Shown piece by piece: positions 15,286 to 21,083 of a stretch of DNA of 49,524 bases (its first letter is position 1; every line of letters starts with the position of its first letter). This stretch comes from a virus. The notes beneath the pieces are model-generated. The model did no database searches and was not told the origin of the DNA. It saw nothing but the letters and a program-made list of their open reading frames with translations. A program made the translations under genes and the position numbers. Where the stretch lies: positions 1-49,524 of IMG/VR virus record IMGVR_UViG_3300042290_000428. One strand, given 5' to 3'.

Positions 15286-16467
15286 ATGACCATGAAAAAA
15301 CTCCAGAAAATAGAATATCCGTTTGTTCAGAAGACCCGCTTCGGCAACGTAAAAATCTACCGCAACAAGGCATCAGGGGAAGACCGATACGTGGTGACTT
15401 GGGTCAACGAAAACGGAAGGCAAAAGAAATCCTTTACCCAGGAAGTCCAGGCCCACCAACGGGCGGAAGAGATCCTAGACGACCTCAAGCGCGGGCTCGT
15501 ACTACGACAGGACATATCTTCGGAGAAGGCCGTCCTGCTGGCCGAGTACGAGAAGCTGCTCGCCGAGCATGGCACCACGATCGGAGACGCGGTCAGGTAC
15601 TTCCTAGCCCACAAGGCCAAGCAAGCCAGCAAGCAGATCCCTGCGTTGGATGCCGTCACCGAGTATTTGAAGAAATTCACGGACACCAAGAGCCGTCACT
15701 ACCGGACTGCGAAGTCGATCCTCTTCAAGTTCGGTAGAGCCTTCAACAAGACGCTCGACAAAATCACCGTCAAGGAACTCGACGAGTATTTCAAGGGCCT
15801 CTCCGAGGAGGGGAAGACCCGCAACAACCACCTCTGCTACGTCCGCACGTTCTTCAAGTGGGCGCAGGAGTGGGGCGAGTATCTTCCCGATGGGAAACTA
15901 GAGATCGACAAGATCAAGGTAGCCTACCCCGAGAAAATCAAAAAGCCCGATCTCTTCACCCCCGAGGAGATGGAGAAGCTGCTCACGCACGCGGACGCAA
16001 AGTTCGTGCCCTACCTGGCCATCAGTGCTTTCGCCGGAGTGCGTAGCTCGGAAGTCTGCCGACTCACGTGGGAGGACATCCACTTTGACCAGAAAGCCAT
16101 CCGCCTGGGTCCCGAGATCACCAAGACCCAAAGTGGCCGACTAGCCCTAATGCCGGATAACCTCATCAAATGGCTGAAGGATCACAAGGGGGAGAAGAAA
16201 GGCAAGGTCGTCCCGTACCCCGAGGATCAACTCCACAAGTTCATCCCAGACATTACCAAGGCCGCAGGGGTGCAGTGGAAAAGGAATGCCCTGCGTAAGG
16301 GGTACATCTCGGCTCGCATGGCTCAGGCTGACGCCGACGCGGATTCCGTTGCAAAGCAATGTGGCAACTCAAGGGCCATGGTGGAGACAGTGTACAAGCT
16401 ACTCGTACTACCGGAAGTAGCCGAAAAGTGGTTCAGCATCACCCCCAAAGTAGCCTCCGCTGAATAA
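15286..16467 (+). CDS. int: Tyrosine-family site-specific integrase
   Basis: 393 residues; a second ATG lies two codons in. There is an N-terminal arm-binding region, a SAM-like core-binding domain (about 95-200) and a catalytic domain (about 225-390). Arg253 (GVRSSEVCRL), Lys280 (TKTQSGRL), Arg337 (NALRKGY) and nucleophile Tyr370 (VETVYKLL) are present. The usual histidines are replaced by Asn334, Lys338 and Asn361 (CGNS). From memory, the NALR...GNS...Y form is typical of integrases of Verrucomicrobiota and relatives. It would recombine attP (15090-15109) with a host tRNA gene. It is divergent from terL. A motif and terminators downstream suggest it is expressed as its own unit. Confidence 0.9.
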   Translation: MTMKKLQKIEYPFVQKTRFGNVKIYRNKASGEDRYVVTWVNENGRQKKSFTQEVQAHQRAEEILDDLKRGLVLRQDISSEKAVLLAEYEKLLAEHGTTIGDAVRYFLAHKAKQASKQIPALDAVTEYLKKFTDTKSRHYRTAKSILFKFGRAFNKTLDKITVKELDEYFKGLSEEGKTRNNHLCYVRTFFKWAQEWGEYLPDGKLEIDKIKVAYPEKIKKPDLFTPEEMEKLLTHADAKFVPYLAISAFAGVRSSEVCRLTWEDIHFDQKAIRLGPEITKTQSGRLALMPDNLIKWLKDHKGEKKGKVVPYPEDQLHKFIPDITKAAGVQWKRNALRKGYISARMAQADADADSVAKQCGNSRAMVETVYKLLVLPEVAEKWFSITPKVASAE

Positions 16468-16478
16468 GTGTTTTGCTT

Positions 16479-16491
16479 ACTTGCATATACC
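16479..16491 (+). promoter_or_regulatory. 13-bp motif downstream of integrase (weaker copy)
   Basis: ACTTGCATATACC, followed by GCGC. It has the conserved right half ATATACC but a poor left half. It lies 60 bases before the ATG at 16552. Confidence 0.4.
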
Positions 16492-16551
16492 GCGCATTTG
16501 CGTTACTACTTTCACATAGGCAATCACGCCTACCTAAAACAAAACACGACC

Positions 16552-16746
16552 ATGCCAAACAAAATAGCTGACCACCGCAGACGTGTGGTATATATCGAGG
16601 AAATAGAGGTTTGGGATCTCTTCAAAGAGGTCGCCACAAAAAACGGGCTGCTACCCTCGGCCCTCATCAGAGCCGCGACTTTTGCGCTTGCGGAGAAACT
16701 ACGAAAAAACCCCAACACTAGGTTCATCCAGCCCATATTCGAGTAG
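16552..16746 (+). CDS. Small DNA-binding-like protein (64 aa)
   Basis: The start at 16552 (MPNKIADHRRRVVYIEEIEV) follows the A/C-rich leader common in this arm; an upstream in-frame ATG at 16468 would begin right after the integrase stop. The 64-residue pattern is a beta strand followed by two helices (WDLFKEVATKNGLL, SALIRAATFALAEKL), like a ribbon-helix-helix repressor. It lies between integrase and excisionase-like genes and ends at a terminator, so a regulator of the lysogeny region is a reasonable inference. Confidence 0.6.
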   Translation: MPNKIADHRRRVVYIEEIEVWDLFKEVATKNGLLPSALIRAATFALAEKLRKNPNTRFIQPIFE

Positions 16747-16755
16747 CCCAACCTT

Positions 16756-16777
16756 AAAGCCCCACTGGGGCTTTATT
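16756..16777 (+). terminator. Rho-independent terminator
   Basis: AAAGCCCC-act-GGGGCTTT, an 8-bp stem followed by ATT. It separates the integrase/RHH unit from the excisionase/replication unit. The stem is near-symmetrical and could work in both directions. Confidence 0.75.
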
Positions 16778-16795
16778 AACGGGGGTGAATATACC
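16776..16795 (+). promoter_or_regulatory. 13-bp motif before excisionase-like gene
   Basis: TTAACGG-GGGTGAATATACC; the 13-mer is 16783-16795 and ends 6 bases before the ATG at 16802, directly after a terminator. If the motif is a promoter, the transcript would be leaderless or nearly so. Confidence 0.55.
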
Positions 16796-16801
16796 AAACA
16801 C

Positions 16802-17131
16802 ATGAGACGAACTTCGGCTATAACTTTAGAGGCAGCCCACAGCTTCCGAGTGATCTCCCTACCTAATGGTAGAGTACGCATCGAACTCGAAGACGTGGAT
16901 TCCAATGGCCTCGAACCGGCTGCTCCCAGCACCGTCTATGATAAGGGAGGTGTGGCCAGGCGACTTGGGGTCGGGAAGCGGAGCATCGATAACTATATCC
17001 GCCAGGCCCGCAACCCACTGCCATACTCGATTGCCATGGGCCGGGCGAGATTCCTCGAAAGCGACGTCATCGCTTGGATCGAGGAAGGCAAATCACCCGC
17101 CGCAAAACGCGTCAAAGCACGACTCGGATGA
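16802..17131 (+). CDS. Excisionase/AlpA-like winged-helix DNA-binding protein
   Basis: The start at 16802 follows the terminator and motif. 109 residues. The C-terminal half reads as a MerR/excisionase-type helix-turn-helix: YDKGGVARRLGVGKRSIDNY (about 54-73), then a wing with MGRARFLESDVIAWIEEGK (about 81-99). It could act as the recombination directionality factor for the integrase, or as an early regulator. It overlaps the RuvC-like gene by 4 bases, which places it at the head of the replication operon. Confidence 0.7.
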   Translation: MRRTSAITLEAAHSFRVISLPNGRVRIELEDVDSNGLEPAAPSTVYDKGGVARRLGVGKRSIDNYIRQARNPLPYSIAMGRARFLESDVIAWIEEGKSPAAKRVKARLG

Positions 17132-17592
17132 AAGCTATCCTCGCACTAGATCTGGCCACTCAAACCGGATGGGCGCACAGCTCGTCCGGTCTAGTCACGT
17201 CTGGGAGCGAGGGATTCAAGCTCAAGAAGCAAGACGGGCCGGGCGTCCGGTTTCTCAAATTCAGAAGTTGGTTGCGCGATCAGATCGAGATCGTCAAACC
17301 GGAACTCATTGTGTTTGAAGAGGTAATGCGATGGTCCAGCGGTGCCGCTGCCAAATGCTACTGCGGATTGCTGGCGATTCTGCAAACCGAGTGCGAGGCC
17401 AAGGAGATTCCCTACGAAGGAGTCCATGTGGGGACTATTAAAAAAGCGGCCACGAAAAACGGAGCTGCGTCCAAAGAGTTGATGATCCAGGCCGCAAGGG
17501 CTCGGGGTTACAAGCCGCAGGATGACAACGAGGCTGATGCGTTGCACCTACTCCACATTTACCTTGACGGGTATATTAAACCACAACCATAG
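17128..17592 (+). CDS. RuvC-like Holliday junction resolvase/nuclease
   Basis: 154 residues from the ATG at 17128. RNase H-fold features: LALDLATQTGWA with Asp8, a second acidic site IVFEEV (Glu64/65), and the C-terminal DDNEADALHLL (Asp132-Asp137). This matches the acidic triad/tetrad layout of phage RuvC-type nucleases that resolve branched DNA before packaging. It sits in the replication/recombination operon. Specificity for Holliday junctions is inferred from the family. Confidence 0.8.
   Translation: MKAILALDLATQTGWAHSSSGLVTSGSEGFKLKKQDGPGVRFLKFRSWLRDQIEIVKPELIVFEEVMRWSSGAAAKCYCGLLAILQTECEAKEIPYEGVHVGTIKKAATKNGAASKELMIQAARARGYKPQDDNEADALHLLHIYLDGYIKPQP
17570..17582 (+). promoter_or_regulatory. 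13-bp motif at end of RuvC-like gene
   Basis: TTGAC followed by GGTATATTAAACC (13-mer 17570-17582), inside the last codons of the RuvC-like gene and 17 bases before the next ATG at 17600. Confidence 0.5.
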
Positions 17593-17599
17593 AAAAAAT

Positions 17600-17932
17600 A
17601 TGATCACAGAAAAACAACACCAAAAGATCGATGAGATCATGGACGAGTTCGACTTCGGCAAGGTTGCCGAGGTCATGAAGTCCCTCAAATGGAGCTGGTG
17701 CCTGACGGGGGTTCCCTGCGAGGCGGAGATCCGTAGGGAGGCTCGCAAACGCCTAAAGGAACTGGTCCGCAAGAACAACGAATACCCAAACAAACAGGGC
17801 GACTGGCAGCAATCGTTTTTCTCAGGCGGCATCTACGCGAAGCACTACGGCGGGACCGACGAGAAAGGCGCTTGGGAAAACCTACAACTGGAGTTCGTCC
17901 TAGAGCATTTCACCACAGAAGAAAATGAGTAA
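17600..17932 (+). CDS. Conserved phage protein of unknown function (110 aa)
   Basis: The start at 17600 (MITEKQHQKIDEIMDEFDFG) follows the motif. The 110-residue protein has KSLKWSWCLTGVPCEAEIRR and a FFSGGIYAKHYGG segment. It resembles small conserved phage proteins seen near replication genes, but I cannot name a function. It overlaps the next small gene by 8 bases. Confidence 0.65.
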   Translation: MITEKQHQKIDEIMDEFDFGKVAEVMKSLKWSWCLTGVPCEAEIRREARKRLKELVRKNNEYPNKQGDWQQSFFSGGIYAKHYGGTDEKGAWENLQLEFVLEHFTTEENE

Positions 17933-18059
17933 CCGACTAGAACGCAACTGGAAGATGGCCAACGCGGCCAGCGAAAGCAGAACCCGCCCGTCAAGCAAGG
18001 CTTACCGGGATAACTACGACGCGATCTTTCGCAAGAAGCCCTCGCCCAAGAAAAAATGA
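17925..18059 (+). CDS. Very small basic protein (44 aa)
   Basis: The ATG at 17925 overlaps the preceding stop, and the TGA at 18057-18059 overlaps the next ATG (ATGA). The 44-residue sequence MSNRLERNWKMANAASESRT... is basic and ends PSPKKK. Both overlaps support a real gene. Function unknown. Confidence 0.6.
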   Translation: MSNRLERNWKMANAASESRTRPSSKAYRDNYDAIFRKKPSPKKK

Positions 18060-18334
18060 ACTTCGAGCAAATGTTCACCGAGTGGTGGGACGCTTACGGG
18101 TGCCGTCACTTCGACCCGAACGGGGCTGAAGGAGCTGCACGCTTCGCGTTCCTATCCGGCCTTGAGATCGGAGCGAGCCTGGTGATCCAGCGCCATGGCA
18201 AAAAGATCAAGCGTATCGAGCGTGCCGTCGAAGAGATCAAGGAGAACAAGGTCTCAGGACCCGTCGATGTCCAGTATTTCCTCCGGGCATTCCTGGAGGA
18301 GCAAACAACCCAACCAAACCATGAACCCAACTGA
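18056..18334 (+). CDS. Hypothetical protein (92 aa)
   Basis: 92 residues, helical (FTEWWDAYGCRHFDPNGAEG, then KKIKRIERAVEEIKENK). The start is coupled by ATGA to the 44-residue gene, and the end overlaps the next gene by 14 bases. Not recognised. Confidence 0.65.
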   Translation: MNFEQMFTEWWDAYGCRHFDPNGAEGAARFAFLSGLEIGASLVIQRHGKKIKRIERAVEEIKENKVSGPVDVQYFLRAFLEEQTTQPNHEPN

Positions 18335-18623
18335 AATACCCACACCTGAAAGCATCCTCGAAGAAGCGATGCGAGTCACCACCGGAGACCGCCGACGAGA
18401 CTACGACTCGGCCGCCCCGAACCACGAACGCATCGCCGCGTTCTGGAATACATACCTACTGGCCAGGAAAAACCCCAACGGCATCCTCAGTGCCCTCGAC
18501 GTGGCAACGATGATGATCCTGCTCAAGGTCGCCAGATCGTGCTACACGCCAACGCGGGACACCTATGTGGACATCGCGGGTTACGCCAAGTGCTGCTCCC
18601 AAATCAGCCAATTTGAGCCATGA
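18321..18623 (+). CDS. DUF6378-like phage protein
   Basis: 100 residues from the ATG at 18321. The pattern ILEEAMRVTTGDRRRDYDSA, NHERIAAFWNTYL, DVATMMILLKVARS and RDTYVDIAGYAK matches, from memory, the DUF6378 family common in phages. Its biochemical role is not established; the His/Glu/Asp pattern is reminiscent of all-alpha NTP pyrophosphohydrolase-like folds, which is inference only. Confidence 0.72.
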   Translation: MNPTEIPTPESILEEAMRVTTGDRRRDYDSAAPNHERIAAFWNTYLLARKNPNGILSALDVATMMILLKVARSCYTPTRDTYVDIAGYAKCCSQISQFEP

Positions 18624-18925
18624 CCTGTGCCAAGAAGGTAGTCCGTTGCGTCATCGTGGCCGAAAACGGGAAGGCGTACATCGGTGAGAACTGGTGCGCC
18701 AACCCCCAGGAGGTCTGTCCACGCGAGCCGGGGGAGGGGTACGAGAAGTGCCAGTCCATCTGCCAGCAGTCAGGCCATGCCGAGACCAATGCCATCAAGG
18801 CCGCAAAGCGCGATGCTGACGGCGCAACTGCCTACCTGATCGGCCACCACCACTACTGCAAAGCGTGCCAGTTGGCGCTCTTCTCAGCGGGAGTGAAGTA
18901 CCTGGCTACACCGACAGAGTGTTAA
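18620..18925 (+). CDS. Cytidine/deoxycytidylate deaminase-like protein
   Basis: 101 residues. HAETNAIKAA (His53, Glu55) matches the deaminase HxE zinc/catalytic motif, and YCKACQ (Cys80, Cys83) the CxxC zinc ligands, though without the usual Pro before the first Cys. Extra cysteines at 26, 33, 44 and 48 suggest a second metal site, as in some dCMP deaminases. It would supply dUMP for thymidylate synthesis during replication. It overlaps the previous gene by 4 bases. Confidence 0.75.
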   Translation: MTCAKKVVRCVIVAENGKAYIGENWCANPQEVCPREPGEGYEKCQSICQQSGHAETNAIKAAKRDADGATAYLIGHHHYCKACQLALFSAGVKYLATPTEC

Positions 18926-18939
18926 AAAATTGTACCTAT

Positions 18940-19623
18940 ATGAAAACCGACACACCAACTAGACGAGGGGACGGGATTGGATGCCAATGTTACGCCCATT
19001 CATTTCACGAATGTGGATGCCCTGACGCTGACTGGACACCTTCAGGGGTCTATGAATTGCAAGATCAACTCGCCGCATCCAAAGCCGAGGTCGAGAGGCT
19101 TCGTGCGTTTATCAAAAGCAAACTGCCCCCGCCTCCTTACGGAGAACTGGAACCTGAATGGGAATACGCTGAAAAACTACTAGCCGAAACCGCCCCCGCG
19201 CCAGAGGAGCCATACTACCCAGAGAAAGACCTACCAACTCCCGATGAGGAGATAGCCTACGCAAAATCCACGGAACCCGTTCCCGAATGGCGAGAGCTTG
19301 GGCCAGACGAGGAAATCCACACAGGGGATCAAGTCCAAGCAAAGCACCACGATAGGCTACACGGAGTATGGCTTGATGTTTTCCCATACGAGGTGGGTGC
19401 AATGCCTATAGACCATGAGGCGTTCAGATACCGCACCCGCCGCCCGTTGCCAAAGCAGGAGGAGGAGAGGCCACTGGGGAAATGCGTTCCAGCTAATCCT
19501 CCCTTGGAGAAGGAGCTTCATTACATCGAACGACGAGGAACATCCCTTCCAGATACCCGCCGATACATAGCAGATGCTATCCGCTACCTCCGCGACGAGA
19601 TCGAACAACTCAAGAAAAACTAA
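18940..19623 (+). CDS. Hypothetical protein with TDTP...LAASKAEVERL module
   Basis: 228 residues from the ATG at 18940. A Cys/His-rich N-terminus (GCQCYAHSFHECGCPDADW, about 12-35) could bind zinc. A short coiled coil LAASKAEVERLRAF follows, then a long acidic Pro-rich region and a C-terminal helix. The opening MKTDTPTR and the LAASKAEVERL helix recur in the genes at 19626 and 20447, so the three are related by module sharing. Function unknown. Confidence 0.65.
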   Translation: MKTDTPTRRGDGIGCQCYAHSFHECGCPDADWTPSGVYELQDQLAASKAEVERLRAFIKSKLPPPPYGELEPEWEYAEKLLAETAPAPEEPYYPEKDLPTPDEEIAYAKSTEPVPEWRELGPDEEIHTGDQVQAKHHDRLHGVWLDVFPYEVGAMPIDHEAFRYRTRRPLPKQEEERPLGKCVPANPPLEKELHYIERRGTSLPDTRRYIADAIRYLRDEIEQLKKN

Positions 19624-19625
19624 AA

Positions 19626-20231
19626 ATGACAACCGACACACCACGAACTGTTTCCGCTATGTCGCTCAAGCAAAACTACGATCTTTCGGAGAAAGATTGC
19701 CCCGTCTATGAGAACTATGTTCACGCAGAGGTTTGCGCTGAGATTGAACGAGAACTCGCCGCATCCAAGGTCGAGGTCGCAAAGTTAAACCACCAGCTCC
19801 TAAAAACAGAATCCGACTTGCTCCAATCACAGGACATCAATTCGTTCCTAGATACCGAGTTTAGAATCGCTTGCAAGCGAGCAGAGAAGGCAGAGGCAGA
19901 ATCAGAGTTATACAAAAAGAGCGTCAAAGCCTATGTCCATGTCTGCGAACCAATTCGAGGAATGGCTGACAAGCTGGGTCTTCGGCTAGGTGAGTGCATA
20001 ATCCAACATGGCGTTCCTCTACTATTGGAAAGCCACAAGAAAGCCGTGGCCGAGGTCGAAAGGCTCAGGGAGCTTCTGAACCTAGCGATTGAGATTGCTG
20101 ACAATCTAAAAAAATACGCACAAATGCCCCTGACAAGCGATTTCCCACAAATCGCTGTTGATAGTCTTATGTCTCTCAAAGCAGTAGCCCGACTCGCCCC
20201 CGCGCCAGAGGAAGATTCAAAGCACCCATAA
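19626..20231 (+). CDS. Coiled-coil protein with TDTPRT module
   Basis: 201 residues. Opens MTTDTPRTVSAMS, then long heptad-type coiled coils (about 33-100 and 130-165: ELAASKVEVAKLNHQLL, AVAEVERLRELLNLAIEIAD). Start two bases after the preceding stop. Related in its N-terminal module to the genes at 18940 and 20447. No function is recognised. Confidence 0.65.
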   Translation: MTTDTPRTVSAMSLKQNYDLSEKDCPVYENYVHAEVCAEIERELAASKVEVAKLNHQLLKTESDLLQSQDINSFLDTEFRIACKRAEKAEAESELYKKSVKAYVHVCEPIRGMADKLGLRLGECIIQHGVPLLLESHKKAVAEVERLRELLNLAIEIADNLKKYAQMPLTSDFPQIAVDSLMSLKAVARLAPAPEEDSKHP

Positions 20232-20450
20232 ATGATTGCCATCGTAAACATCGGAGGAGGGGATGAATCCAACCCTCTAGGAGAAAGAACCTACGAGGTT
20301 CGCATCAACAGCGAAGTAATTACTACTTTCAAGCACAAGCGAAGCGATGGACTTGGGGCTTGCTTACTTGAAGCGTCAAAAGCAGTAGAACGATCTAAAT
20401 GGAATGCAGTAGAAAAACTTATACAGAAAATCAACTCCAACCAAAAATGA
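20232..20450 (+). CDS. Hypothetical protein (72 aa)
   Basis: 72 residues, starts MIAIVNIGGGDESNPLGERT directly after the preceding stop and ends KINSNQK, overlapping the next ATG. A beta-hairpin N-terminus (TYEVRINSEVITTFKHKR) then a helix. From memory it resembles small phage proteins of the same form; no function is known to me. Confidence 0.65.
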   Translation: MIAIVNIGGGDESNPLGERTYEVRINSEVITTFKHKRSDGLGACLLEASKAVERSKWNAVEKLIQKINSNQK

Positions 20451-20662
20451 AAACCACCGACACACCACGAACCGATGCCGCTCGTGAGCGATACTATGAC
20501 GGCAAAACCTCAGACTGGGTGCATTACACGATCTGCGGAATGATTGAGCAAGAACTCGCCGCATCACAGGCCGAGGTCGAGATGCTTACAAACTTATTAA
20601 GATCCCTACGAACATCGCCATCAAGGGAATGGCACAAAGCGCATAAGGTATTGCTAAAATGA
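20447..20662 (+). CDS. Short TDTPRT-module protein (71 aa)
   Basis: The start at 20447 (MKTTDTPRTDAARERYYDGK) overlaps the previous stop (ATGA). It carries the same TDTPRT opening and QELAASQAEVEMLTNLL helix as the two longer relatives upstream, and looks like a short version. Overlaps the next gene by 4 bases. Confidence 0.65.
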   Translation: MKTTDTPRTDAARERYYDGKTSDWVHYTICGMIEQELAASQAEVEMLTNLLRSLRTSPSREWHKAHKVLLK

Positions 20663-20877
20663 AAGCCGTCCTTGAATTCAATCTTCCGGAAGAAACGCTG
20701 GAGCACCACGACGCCCTGCACGGAACGGACTGGAAGCTCTGCCTCAGCGACCTGGATCAAGAGCTTCGTAGCGCACTGCGTTATGGGCACCAGCTCAAGG
20801 ACGCCGACGAAGCGGTGGATCACTTCCGCACGCGGCTTCACGAAATCATCGCTGATCGCGGACTTTTCCTAGAATGA
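20659..20877 (+). CDS. Conserved small acidic phage protein (72 aa)
   Basis: 72 residues, MKAVLEFNLPEETLEHHDAL..., with LDQELRSALRYG. From memory this form is frequent in phage replication regions, without a known role. Translationally coupled on both sides by 4-base overlaps. Confidence 0.7.
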   Translation: MKAVLEFNLPEETLEHHDALHGTDWKLCLSDLDQELRSALRYGHQLKDADEAVDHFRTRLHEIIADRGLFLE

Positions 20878-21083
20878 ACGTCGATTCCAAACTGCGTAAA
20901 TTCGCCCGAGACATTCTAACCGGGGACGACATCAAGATCGACGAAGGGATGCAACTGGCTCGTCAGTTAGAGACCTTTTTGATGGATGCCGGACTCGGGT
21001 TGGAGAATGCCCAGGTTTATTTCATGGAAAAACCCGACGAGCCCAAAGCACTCAGAATCTTCCTATACCGAATCGAAGCATGA
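20874..21083 (+). CDS. Hypothetical protein (69 aa)
   Basis: 69 residues, MNVDSKLRKFARDILTGDDI..., mainly helical, ends FLYRIEA. Overlaps the helicase-nuclease start by 4 bases. Not recognised. Confidence 0.65.
   Translation: MNVDSKLRKFARDILTGDDIKIDEGMQLARQLETFLMDAGLGLENAQVYFMEKPDEPKALRIFLYRIEA

Noticed and set aside
17074-17127. Longer N-terminus for the RuvC-like protein
   Set aside because: The added residues would overlap the excisionase-like gene. The ATG at 17128 gives a 4-base overlap and starts directly with the catalytic strand.
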